Part shown: positions 41,514 to 49,025 of the stretch, piece after piece
How the letters are laid out: each line of letters opens with the position of its first letter
How positions within the stretch are numbered: position 1 is the first letter of the stretch
Assembly: GCF_023276435.1 (NCBI RefSeq)
Contig: NZ_JALLPO010000015.1
Span: forward strand, 124,001-188,000
Reading direction: 5' to 3'
Length of the DNA: 64,000 nt
Origin: Sphaerisporangium perillae
GTDB lineage: Bacteria > Actinomycetota > Actinomycetes > Streptosporangiales > Streptosporangiaceae
Position numbers and translations under genes: made by a program
The notes under the pieces: generated by a model
The model's input: the letters and a program-made list of their open reading frames with translations, nothing else
What the model was told of the DNA's origin: nothing
The model's database searches: none

Positions 41514-42453
41514 CGGCCTGATCGATTTCGTGAGCGCGGCCCCCACCACGGGCTCCCTGGACGTCAGGTGGATCCACGGCGCGCCCTCCAAACGGCACGC
41601 CCAAGATCCTGAGATCCAGGTCCACCGCTACGACGAGCACACCGTCGTCCTGCGCCAGAGCAAGTCGGTCAACTACGAAGCCCCGTTCCTCTACCTGCTG
41701 TTCGGCAACGACCGTGCCCTGCTGCTCGACACCGGCGCGACCGCCGATCCCCGCCTGTTCCCGCTGCGCGCGACCGTCGACCGGCTCATCGCCGCGTGGC
41801 TCGACGAGCACCCGCGCGAAGGATATGAACTGGTCATCGCACACACGCACGGGCACAACGACCACGTGGCCGCCGACCCCCAGTTCTCAGACCGCCCCGG
41901 GACGACCGTGGTGCCCCGGGAGGCGGACGCCGTGCGATCCTTCTTCGGATTCGGTGACCGCTGGCCCGCTCAGACCGTCACCTTCGACCTGGGCGGCAGG
42001 GTGCTGGAGATCCTGGGCTCTCCGGGTCACCACGAAGCGGCGATCACCGTCTACGACCCGTGGACCGGGATCCTGCTCACCGGCGACACCGTCCTGCCCG
42101 GCCGGCTGTACGCCTTCGACTTCCCCGCCTACCTCGCGACGCTGGATCGCCTGGTCGACTTCGCCGCGGCCCGGCCCGTGACCCACGTGCTCGGCTGCCA
42201 CGTCGAGATGACGCGCCGGCCCGGCCGCGAGTACCCGCTCGGCGCCGCCTACCAGCCCGACGAGCGCGCGCCCGAGATGACCACCGCCCAGCTGACGGCG
42301 ATCCGCGACGCGGCCGCATCTGTCGCCGGCGAACCAGGAGTCCACAGGTTCGACGACTTCATCATCTACAACGAGCCCCGCAAGAGCGACCTGCTCAAGC
42401 TGATGGCGCGCGGAATGGCACACCGAATCCGAACCTCCATCACCGGCCACTGA
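41497..42453 (+). CDS. Metallo-beta-lactamase-fold hydrolase
   Basis: A 318-residue MBL hydrolase from ATG 41497 (GGGGGA eight bases upstream), overlapping the ArsR gene by 17 bases; ATG 41506 is an alternative. Metal ligands: HTHGHNDHVA (HxHxDH), His in LGSPGHHEAAI, Asp in LLTGDTV and His in LGCHVEMT. The N terminus up to residue 60 is family-typical for the glyoxalase II-like side group. Co-regulation with ArsR suggests degradation of the compound the regulator senses. Confidence 0.9.
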   Translation: MNPMTDGLIDFVSAAPTTGSLDVRWIHGAPSKRHAQDPEIQVHRYDEHTVVLRQSKSVNYEAPFLYLLFGNDRALLLDTGATADPRLFPLRATVDRLIAAWLDEHPREGYELVIAHTHGHNDHVAADPQFSDRPGTTVVPREADAVRSFFGFGDRWPAQTVTFDLGGRVLEILGSPGHHEAAITVYDPWTGILLTGDTVLPGRLYAFDFPAYLATLDRLVDFAAARPVTHVLGCHVEMTRRPGREYPLGAAYQPDERAPEMTTAQLTAIRDAAASVAGEPGVHRFDDFIIYNEPRKSDLLKLMARGMAHRIRTSITGH

Positions 42454-42487
42454 AGCCCGCGCACAGCTTGGATACAGAGGGTCCCTG

Positions 42488-42550
42488 ACCTGCGCGATCG
42501 GTGGATGTCGGCGCGATGATCAGCGTGGAAAGCGGTCGCCGCGGCAAGAT
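42488..42550 (-). pseudogene. MazF/PemK toxin fragment
   Basis: The minus-strand frame reads PLSTLIIAPTSTDRA. The intact toxin gene at 48265 has ASLSTLIIAPTSTSARP at the same point, and the DNA around GATGTCGG and ATGATCAG is nearly the same in both. Only about 20 codons of homology survive. Confidence 0.7.
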
Positions 42551-42587
42551 GCACTCCTTGAACCCCGAGGCGTCCATCTTGCCGCGG
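42539..42587. repeat. 13-bp perfect inverted repeat
   Basis: CCGCGGCAAGATG at 42539-42551 and CATCTTGCCGCGG at 42575-42587 are exact complements separated by 23 bases. It lies against the end of the MazF fragment in a gene-poor stretch (42454-42671). It could be a terminator for the MBL operon or the end of a decayed mobile element; no transposase is seen. Confidence 0.7.
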
Positions 42588-42671
42588 AGGACGTCCGCCG
42601 CACTGGACAGGTGGCGCTCCAATTGAGGAGACGGGCGCGTCAGTACCTGCGCCGACCTCTACCGCCCGATC

Positions 42672-42902
42672 TCAGCTGCCTACGCCACCTTCCCCGCCGA
42701 ACCGCTCCTGCTTCACGCCATTGAGGAAGGACGACCAGCAGGCACCCCTGAGAATCACGACAGGGCCGATGTTTTTGCTGTCTCGTACGGCGACTCGCCC
42801 ATCGGCGAGCCCGGCGACTTCGACGCAACTCCCGCCGTTTCCGCCGCTGTAGCTGCTCTTGTACCACTTAACCTGCGATAGGTCTGGACTGGACACCGAC
42901 AT
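42672..42902 (-). CDS. DUF397-domain protein
   Basis: A 76-residue protein with the full DUF397 signature WYKSSYSGGNGGSCVEVA, then AVRDSKN and WSSFLNGVK. ATG 42902 is preferred; GTG 42914 is also possible. It follows the XRE gene by 18 bases on the same strand. In actinomycetes such XRE-DUF397 pairs are common, often many per genome, and are linked to developmental regulation (BldB/WhiJ-type systems). Confidence 0.9.
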   Translation of the reverse strand: MSVSSPDLSQVKWYKSSYSGGNGGSCVEVAGLADGRVAVRDSKNIGPVVILRGACWSSFLNGVKQERFGGEGGVGS

Positions 42903-42920
42903 CACCCCTTCCACCGCGGC

Positions 42921-43781
42921 CTACAGAATGTCCTCGGCCGCCTGCCTTATCAGGGTCAACGAATCTCTTGGATCAAGTGCTGACGCGCGCAGGTGATCGA
43001 ACATAAGCGTATAACTTCGCACTTCATCTGGTCTTTCCAGATAGAGGCTTCCTGTGGCGTGCTCCAGATAGGTGACGTCGTCTCCACCGTGATCGGTGAA
43101 AGAGAGGATGGCGAATGGACCGAGCATGGCAGCATGTGCCCCGACCCCATAGGGAAGAACCTGCAATGTCACGTTCGGCAGGTCGGCGAGGTCAGCGAGC
43201 CGGCGAAGCTGTTCCCGCATCACCGCCGCCCCTCCAACGACCCGGCGTATGGTCGCCTCGTTGAGGATGGTCCAGAACCGCAGAGGATCCTCGCTTTTCG
43301 TGATGATCTCCTGTCGCGCCATACGAAGCGCTACATGCCGCCCGATCTCTTCGGAGCTGTCGGTGACGCGCGCCGCCTGGTAAACGGCTCGTGCATAGTC
43401 CTCGGTCTGCAGAAGTCCGTGCATCAACTCCGATTCGTAGTTGCGCAGCGACAGTGCCTCCGCCTCCAGCCCCACGTAGACCTGGAACCATTGGGGAATG
43501 ACGTCGTTATACGCGTGCCACCAGCCCTTCTCGCGAGACTGCCGGGCCAACTGGACGAGCGCATCATGCTCCACGCCCTGGCCCACCCCATAAAGCAGGA
43601 GCATCGCGCGCACGTCGCTGACGGAGATTCGGAGGGTTCCACCCTCGACCTTGGTCATCCGGGACGGTGACCATCCGAGATGCTCGGCCACTTGCTCCTG
43701 CTTGAGCCCTGAGCTGAGACGCAGCCGCCGGAGTTCCTGGAGCAGACGGCGGTGGCGGACAGTTGGGGAGAACCTCGCCAT
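42921..43781 (-). CDS. XRE-family regulator with DUF5753 (Scr1/WhiJ type)
   Basis: A 286-residue protein from ATG 43781, with GGAGGA upstream. N-terminal HTH_3/XRE (about 10-70): RRLRLSSGLKQEQVAEHLGWS. The C-terminal DUF5753 domain (about 100-280) has FQVYVGLEAEALSLRNYESEL, HGLLQTEDYARAV, ARQEIIT and LQVLPYGVGAHAAMLGPFAIL. It pairs with the DUF397 gene that follows. The DUF397 protein usually acts as its antagonist. Confidence 0.93.
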   Translation of the reverse strand: MARFSPTVRHRRLLQELRRLRLSSGLKQEQVAEHLGWSPSRMTKVEGGTLRISVSDVRAMLLLYGVGQGVEHDALVQLARQSREKGWWHAYNDVIPQWFQVYVGLEAEALSLRNYESELMHGLLQTEDYARAVYQAARVTDSSEEIGRHVALRMARQEIITKSEDPLRFWTILNEATIRRVVGGAAVMREQLRRLADLADLPNVTLQVLPYGVGAHAAMLGPFAILSFTDHGGDDVTYLEHATGSLYLERPDEVRSYTLMFDHLRASALDPRDSLTLIRQAAEDIL

Positions 43782-43984
43782 ACAGGACTTCCTCCTACCT
43801 CTTCGCAGTTGAAACACTACCGACTGTAAAGATTTTTTGCCGAATCGGTTGCATGTTCAGAAGATGCAGGTGCAAATTCACCATGTGACTTTCGGTGAGG
43901 CCCCGTCACTTAGGGTCTCGGCGATCGGCCACGCGACAGGGTCGTGCGCATGGGAGCGCAGGCCGCAGGAGCCTGCGGAGGTCG

Positions 43985-44701
43985 ATGGTGGGGCGCGAGG
44001 CGGGGCGGTTGGAGTTGCTGGGGGGTGGGGCGCGGGTGCTTCACGTCCTGGAGCGGGAAGTGTCGCGGATCGGCGTCCCGCTGTGGGACGGGGTACCCGC
44101 GCAGCGTGTCCCGGAGGCGGCCGGCGGCGAGAGGGTCGAGCCGGTACGGAACGGTGCCGCTGCCCCCGGCCCGGGAGCGGATCCGCCGGGCGTGATCGTC
44201 GTGGGCGGTGCCACCGGCCACGACGAGGATCGCGCGAACGCCGCGGCGCCGGGCGCGCGGACCGTCGCCGGGTACGTCACGCTCGCCGGCCGGGTCGAAC
44301 AGGTGGGCGTGGCACGCGCGTTCGCGCGCAAGCTTCTCAACGCCGATCCGCTCCTGGACACGGCTCTGCTGGTGGTGTCCGAGCTGGTCTCCAACAGCGT
44401 CCAGCACTCACGGTCGTCGCTTCCGGGCGGCACCGTCACGCTGTACCTCCTGCACGCGGGCGCCCGCGTACGCATCGAGGTGCACGACGACGGCGCGGAC
44501 GACGGCATCCCCTGCATGCGCCCCGCCGGCACGGAGGTGTTCCCGGAGTGGAGCGGAGACCTCGGCGAGGTGGACCTTCGAGGCAGGGGCCTGCGCCTGG
44601 TCGACGAGGTCGCCACCTGCTGGGGCTTCGCCATCGGCCACCGCAGAACCACCACCTGGGCCGAACTCTCCCCCGCCCTTACGCCAGGGGCCCCTGCGTG
44701 A
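43985..44701 (+). CDS. RsbW-like ATP-binding protein (HATPase_c_2)
   Basis: A 238-residue protein. The C-terminal 140 residues are a GHKL ATPase of the anti-sigma kinase type: ALLVVSELVSNSVQHS (N box), RIEVHDDGADD (G1) and GRGLRLVDEVATCWG (G2). The N-terminal 90 residues (from ATG 43985, MVGREAGRLELLGG...) are of unknown fold and Gly/Ala-rich. Start uncertain; GGAGG is three bases before ATG 43985. Such proteins often stand beside XRE/DUF397 pairs and may regulate a sigma factor or bind ATP as a switch. Confidence 0.85.
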   Translation: MVGREAGRLELLGGGARVLHVLEREVSRIGVPLWDGVPAQRVPEAAGGERVEPVRNGAAAPGPGADPPGVIVVGGATGHDEDRANAAAPGARTVAGYVTLAGRVEQVGVARAFARKLLNADPLLDTALLVVSELVSNSVQHSRSSLPGGTVTLYLLHAGARVRIEVHDDGADDGIPCMRPAGTEVFPEWSGDLGEVDLRGRGLRLVDEVATCWGFAIGHRRTTTWAELSPALTPGAPA

Positions 44702-44758
44702 CGGCGGCACCCACCGCCACCGATCCCGACCCCGCTACAGCGCGCCAGGACATCGGTC

Positions 44759-44811
44759 TGGGCATTTTCTGGGCGTCCATGTGGGCATTCTCTGGGTGTC
44801 GCTGAGACACT
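44759..44811 (+). promoter_or_regulatory. Direct repeats and possible leaderless promoter of the ASCH operon
   Basis: TGGGCATTTTCTGGGCGTC at 44759-44777 and TGGGCATTCTCTGGGTGTC at 44782-44800 form a direct repeat with a 23-base period. GACACT at 44806-44811 stands 6 bases before ATG 44818, the same distance as the -10 in the leaderless ArsR promoter of this window. The repeats probably overlap the -35 region and could bind a regulator on one face of the helix. Confidence 0.5.
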
Positions 44812-44817
44812 GGGGTC

Positions 44818-45747
44818 ATGACCTCTTCGGGAACCGCGACGGCCGACGTCCTCGCGGAGGAGATCCGGACCTTAGTACGGTCAGGGCTGCCCGTACGGTT
44901 GTCGCAGTGCGGACCGCATCTGCTGGCGCTGCACGGCGTCCGAGGGCGTTGCCTGCGTCCAGACGACCCAGCCAGCCGGGCCCGCGCGCTGGATGCTCTG
45001 CTGCGCGAACAGCTCGACCGGCTGGAGAATGCCGAGCTGGCGGCCTCAGTGCGCCTGTTGTTCGGTGCCGAGGCGGCGACATCGGGCGCGACGCTGACGG
45101 CGCGGCGGGCGGCGGCCGCACGGGCGGCCGGCTACGAGGTCCACCACTTCCGCAAGCGAATCGAGCCCAAGCTCACCGAGTTGCTGGCCTGGCAACTACG
45201 CCGCGACAGCGACGCCTTCACCGCCCGCCGCGCCGAACCACCGCAGTTGCCGGCGGCCCGCGCGCCACTGGTGCTGCCGACCGACGTGTTCGCCTGGGAG
45301 GCCGCCGAGCATCAGCACGCGGTCGCTCGCCTGTGGGGGGCTGTCTACCTGCTGCGTGCCGAGTTGCTCACCGTGGCCCGCTTGGTCAGCATGGCCGCTG
45401 CGGACGACGTCCTCGCGGCGGCCTCCCAGGCAGCGCTGTGGCGCCAGGCCTTGGTGCTACAGGCCGCCGGACTCTACCGGAACGCCTACGGGGCGGTGCT
45501 GCTGCACGCGGCCGGTGATCTCGGCCCCGACCAGATCGCCGCCTTAGCCGGGTGGACTCCCGGACTCAGCCCCGCCCAGGAGCTTCTGCTGGCCGCGTGC
45601 GCGGACCGCGAACAGGGCGTGGCCCACTTCAACGCCCGGCTGAACGCGGCCGAGGGCGGTGCGGAACTCGCCGCCGCTTGGCTCCAGGCGCTGACCGGTC
45701 GTGACAGCGGCCCCGACAGAAAGCGAGCGCATCGCGATGAGCCTTGA
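44818..45747 (+). CDS. Uncharacterised helical protein, first gene of the ASCH operon
   Basis: A 309-residue soluble protein with no family I recognise. It is rich in Ala, Leu and Arg and reads as mostly helical. N-terminal segment: VLAEEIRTLVRSGLPVRLSQCG; middle: VHHFRKRIEPKLTELLAWQLRRD, followed by a Trp/His-containing core (FAWEAAEHQHAVARLWGAVY). Nothing resembling a nuclease, kinase or HTH is obvious; a few members of such families act as scaffolds or as effector partners. Its end overlaps the NTPase gene by 11 bases, so it is co-translated. Function unknown. Confidence 0.8.
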   Translation: MTSSGTATADVLAEEIRTLVRSGLPVRLSQCGPHLLALHGVRGRCLRPDDPASRARALDALLREQLDRLENAELAASVRLLFGAEAATSGATLTARRAAAARAAGYEVHHFRKRIEPKLTELLAWQLRRDSDAFTARRAEPPQLPAARAPLVLPTDVFAWEAAEHQHAVARLWGAVYLLRAELLTVARLVSMAAADDVLAAASQAALWRQALVLQAAGLYRNAYGAVLLHAAGDLGPDQIAALAGWTPGLSPAQELLLAACADREQGVAHFNARLNAAEGGAELAAAWLQALTGRDSGPDRKRAHRDEP

Positions 45748-46309
45748 TCAACTGCTCACCCCTTCCACGCCACCCCGCCGGTATGTGATCACCGGTGGCC
45801 CCTCCGCCGGCAAGGAGGCGGTGATCGCGGAACTGCACGCCCGGGGCATCCCATGCACCGAAGGCGAGCCGGCCCGGGAGATCTACCGCAAGCACCGTGA
45901 CCGCCTCGGCCGCCACCTACAGGTCGGCGACCGGCGGGACTACTCCCGCGACGTGCTGGAGGCCTTCGTCGCCGAGTTCTGCGACCACAAGTTCGGGCTG
46001 CGGTTCTACAACCGTGGCATCCCCGACGGCTACGGCTGGGACGCCTTCTTCGGCCTCGGCCCCTACCCGGAGTTGGAAGAGGCCTCGCGCGTATACCGCT
46101 ACGACGCGGTGTTCATCCTCGACCCGCTCGATGACTTCGACTCCGAAGACGACCTGGTGTGGGCCAAGGAACGCGAGATTCGCCGCGTACACGAGTTGAT
46201 CATCCAGGGCTACTACGACGCCGGCTATCGGCCGATCTTCGTTCCGGCCGACGAGAGCGGCCGCCGCGTCGACTTCATCCTCGCCCAGCTCCCTGTCCCC
46301 GCCACCTGA
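45737..46309 (+). CDS. P-loop NTPase/kinase (AAA_28-like) with an altered Walker A
   Basis: A 190-residue protein from ATG 45737. The N terminus RYVITGGPSAGKEAVIAEL is an AAA_28-type (NadR/kinase-like) P-loop, but the Ser/Thr after GK is Glu27. FYNRGIPDGYGWDAFF near residue 95 matches the DRGxxD segment of such kinases; FILDPLDDF is the base-binding strand; a C-terminal VPADESGRRVDFIL is usual. Kinases of this fold phosphorylate nucleosides, NMN or small acids. It lies between the helical protein and the aaRS-ASCH gene (19-base gap). Confidence 0.8.
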   Translation: MSLDQLLTPSTPPRRYVITGGPSAGKEAVIAELHARGIPCTEGEPAREIYRKHRDRLGRHLQVGDRRDYSRDVLEAFVAEFCDHKFGLRFYNRGIPDGYGWDAFFGLGPYPELEEASRVYRYDAVFILDPLDDFDSEDDLVWAKEREIRRVHELIIQGYYDAGYRPIFVPADESGRRVDFILAQLPVPAT

Positions 46310-46328
46310 GCGAAAGGCCCTCAGTTCG

Positions 46329-47780
46329 ATGAACGGCCATAACGACGCTGTGGAGATCATCAGCCCCAACAACGTGCTGGCCAACGCGATGCTGCGAAGT
46401 GTCGACATGGTGCGCCCCCGCCTGCAGGCCACCAGTGTCGACCGAGTCGCCTTCTGCGTCGGCACCCAGATCAACGGCGCCCCCCACATGGGCACCTCCT
46501 TGGTGCAGACGGCAGCGTTTCTGTTGGCCAAGGCCACCAAACGCACGTTCAACGTTGACGCGGTCGTCCGGTTCGGGGCACTGGACAACGCCCCTTACGA
46601 CATCCGCCTGGACCCCGAGACCCACCACGCCTACCAGCAGACCTACTTCCACGCCCTCTGCTCAGAAGCGATCGACGACCTGATCGGAAAGTACTACCGG
46701 GGTACGTTCGACTCCCTGGCGGACGCAACCGGTGTCGACTACGAGATAGAGACCTACTCTGCCCAGCAGGCCGATCCGGCCTTCCGACACGAGTTCCTGG
46801 CCACACTCGGCCGCCTGGACCAGGTTCGCTGGCCGCTGGCACCCTCCCACGGCCAGGTACACCTACGCCTGCCCTGCCCGCAGTGCGGCTGGGCGGAAAA
46901 GCGGGCCGAGCGGACTCGGCTGCTGCGCACCGGGTCCGGCGGCGCCGACTTCTCCGCCGTCTGCACCGACCATGGCGACTATGAAATCGCCGTCAGCACC
47001 GACACCGGCACCTACCTGGACCTCGCCACCCTGTACCGGAACCTGATCAAAGAACGCCTGGCCGCCCGCGACCACGTCACCTTGTCGGTCATGGTCAAGG
47101 GCGGCGACTGGGCGTACGGCTGCCAGCTCGTCGACGAGGCCTTCGCTCAGCTGCCCGGCCCACCCCCGCCACCGCGGATCTTCACTCCGATGGTGCTGAC
47201 CGACACCGGCGCGAAACTGTCCAAGTCACTGATCCGCGATGGCAAGGTCCCACCGCCACCCGGCACACACCCGTGGATGCTGGATGTCACCGAATGGCCC
47301 GGCGACACCGACTCCTACGTCGATGCCCTGGTCTGGCTGGTCGGCAAGATGCTCGCCGATCCCAAGCATTTCTACCGCAGCTACACCGCTCAGGAGCTGG
47401 ATCGCATCATGACCGCACGACCCGGACCCGTCACAGGCGTGCGCGCCCGCGAGATGAACCTGTACCGGCGCTACTTCGACTTGGTGGCCACCGGCCGCAA
47501 GACCATCGAGGTCCGAGTGCAGTACCCGAACCTGCGCACCTTGAAGGCCGGTGACCATATCCGGTTCGTGTGCGGCCGCGATGAGGCCCTCACCCGAGTC
47601 ATGCGCGTTGCTCGCTATCCCTCTTTCGAGGAGATGCTGGATGCCGAGGGCCCCGCCCGGGTCAACCCCGACAGCCCTCGCGAGCAGCAACTGGCCAATA
47701 TCCGCCGCATCTACGGCCCCGAGAAGGAAGCTCTGGGCGTCCTGGCCATCGAGATCAAGCTACTCGACTCCATCACCTAA
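46329..47780 (+). CDS. Class I aminoacyl-tRNA synthetase-like core fused to an ASCH domain
   Basis: A 483-residue fusion. Residues about 38-330 are a class I aaRS/nucleotidylyltransferase core: HIGH-like APHMGTSL (His53, Thr56), a zinc-binding insert with CPQCGW near 183 and CTDHG near 213, and KLSKS at 296-300. The overall plan (GTQINGAPHMG, then GGDWAYGCQLVDEAFAQL before KLSKS) recalls class I LysRS/ArgRS, but no anticodon-binding domain follows. Instead residues about 368-480 are an ASCH domain (REMNLYRRYFDLVATGRKTIEVRV and GDHIRF), a PUA-related RNA/nucleotide-binding fold. It would adenylate an amino acid or related acid, with the ASCH acting on RNA or a nucleotide. Function not described to my knowledge. 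Confidence 0.85.
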   Translation: MNGHNDAVEIISPNNVLANAMLRSVDMVRPRLQATSVDRVAFCVGTQINGAPHMGTSLVQTAAFLLAKATKRTFNVDAVVRFGALDNAPYDIRLDPETHHAYQQTYFHALCSEAIDDLIGKYYRGTFDSLADATGVDYEIETYSAQQADPAFRHEFLATLGRLDQVRWPLAPSHGQVHLRLPCPQCGWAEKRAERTRLLRTGSGGADFSAVCTDHGDYEIAVSTDTGTYLDLATLYRNLIKERLAARDHVTLSVMVKGGDWAYGCQLVDEAFAQLPGPPPPPRIFTPMVLTDTGAKLSKSLIRDGKVPPPPGTHPWMLDVTEWPGDTDSYVDALVWLVGKMLADPKHFYRSYTAQELDRIMTARPGPVTGVRAREMNLYRRYFDLVATGRKTIEVRVQYPNLRTLKAGDHIRFVCGRDEALTRVMRVARYPSFEEMLDAEGPARVNPDSPREQQLANIRRIYGPEKEALGVLAIEIKLLDSIT

Positions 47781-47929
47781 GCGATCTCCCCGCGAAGCCG
47801 ATCACGCTCAGCCCTGCAGGCCGAGGCCCCGAAGCTCCCTCTGCAGCGAGGAACCCGTTACCAACCGCCGGGATAGACGGTTCCACGCCAGGTCCCCGCG
47901 GACGTCCTCGCACTCGCTCAGGAGCAGCG

Positions 47930-48118
47930 GTGACCCAGCTCGTGACGGGTGAGGAGTTCCTCTCCCTGTTGACGCGCTTCCAGCACACCGCGTTCCGGCT
48001 CGAACTGCGCGACCGTTACAACGTGCCCGCCGAACGAGAGCGCTGGGAGGCGTTCCTTTCCGGTGACAACGACCACACTGGAACAGCTCAACATCGAGCA
48101 GACGCGTGTCCTGGATGA
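47930..48118 (+). pseudogene. Truncated DUF6879-family gene
   Basis: GTG 47930, well placed behind AGGAGCAGCG, opens LVTGEEFLSLLTRFQHTAFRLELRDRYNVPAERE, which looks like the beginning of a DUF6879 protein (normally about 170 residues). After WEAFLSGDND homology stops. A second, unrelated short frame from GTG 48063 (TTTTLEQLNIEQTRVLDEL..., to 48179) follows, perhaps the tail of another decayed gene. Confidence 0.6.
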
Positions 48119-48264
48119 GCTGGCGGAGCGCTTCTTTCCCGAGGTACCCGCCGCCGGGCCGAGCAATGGCGAGAAATAGCGAGCAATCTCTTTGGCTCCG
48201 AGATAGCGCGGTGCCTGCCAGGTATGCCGACGCCCAGGACCGGCGACCGAGGCTGTGATCATGT

Positions 48265-48594
48265 TCAGATGAGGAGGCCGAGCATGACGTGAAGGGCTTC
48301 GTCGATCTCCTCGTTCTCTGCGGGATCCAACCTGCCTGCGAAGTCGCCCAGCCTGCTCGTGTCCACGGCCTTTAGCTGATCGACAAGGACCCGAGTGGTC
48401 TTTCCGTTCAACTCGATCTCGGGCCGGAACGTCATCGGGCGCGCGCTGGTCGATGTCGGAGCAATGATCAGTGTGGAGAGCGAGGCAAGTGCGTCGGACT
48501 GCAGAAGCACGGCGAACCGCTCGCCTCTCTGCTCGTGACCGACGGCTTCGTGCGCCATGCGCAATCTGTAGACATCACCGCGCACAGTCTTCAC
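48265..48594 (-). CDS. MazF/PemK-family toxin (endoribonuclease)
   Basis: A 109-residue toxin from GTG 48594 (GTG 48585 is also possible). It has the RGDVYRLRM opening and HEQRGERFAVLLQSD, the segment LSTLIIAPTST, then the FRPEIELNGKTTRVLVDQLKAVDTSRL stretch with conserved Asp and Arg. MazF toxins cleave single-stranded mRNA at short motifs. It overlaps its antitoxin gene by 20 bases. Confidence 0.9.
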   Translation of the reverse strand: MKTVRGDVYRLRMAHEAVGHEQRGERFAVLLQSDALASLSTLIIAPTSTSARPMTFRPEIELNGKTTRVLVDQLKAVDTSRLGDFAGRLDPAENEEIDEALHVMLGLLI

Positions 48595-48805
48595 CCAGGT
48601 CGTGGCGTACGGCACGGAGTTCCTCCAGGTCCTCCGGGTCGTTGGCAAGCTCCTGCGCTTCCATCCGGGCCACTTCCATGCGGCGGAGGCGGTTGGCGAT
48701 AAGGAGCGCTTCACGGACCACATCGGTGGCGGACCTGCCATCAGCGGTCAGCTCCGCGAGGGCCTTCTCGGTCTTCGCATCGATTTGCACGGTCAGCACG
48801 GCCAT
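48575..48805 (-). CDS. Ribbon-helix-helix antitoxin (MazE-like)
   Basis: A 76-residue protein: MAVLTVQIDAKTEKALAELTADGRSATDVVREALL is an RHH DNA-binding domain, followed by a charged helical tail that would wrap the MazF-like toxin. On the minus strand TACAGT lies six bases before the ATG, so the mRNA is probably leaderless. It should repress its own promoter. Confidence 0.9.
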   Translation of the reverse strand: MAVLTVQIDAKTEKALAELTADGRSATDVVREALLIANRLRRMEVARMEAQELANDPEDLEELRAVRHDLGEDCAR

Positions 48806-49025
48806 ATCATCACTGTACGACGGCTCTACTCGCAGGCGTTTGACCGAATTCCGTGACCTCTCGACTACACCATGCGATCACAGTGGCCTCTCCGGAGCCC
48901 AGTAGCCGGTGACGCCGGGCGAGACCACTTTGGTGAGCAGAGAATCGCCGTCCCTGCTCGCCGAAGCTTCGATGGGGCCTGCCGGTTCAGGACCTCGTGA
49001 TACCCGGGATTCGGGGGGGTCGGAC

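Noticed and set aside
42539-42587. Insertion-sequence end
   Set aside because: There is an inverted repeat but no transposase, no second copy and no target-site duplication, so it is listed only as a repeat.
46329-47780. An ordinary lysyl- or arginyl-tRNA synthetase
   Set aside because: The core is short, there is no anticodon-binding domain, an ASCH domain takes its place, and the gene is in a small accessory operon.
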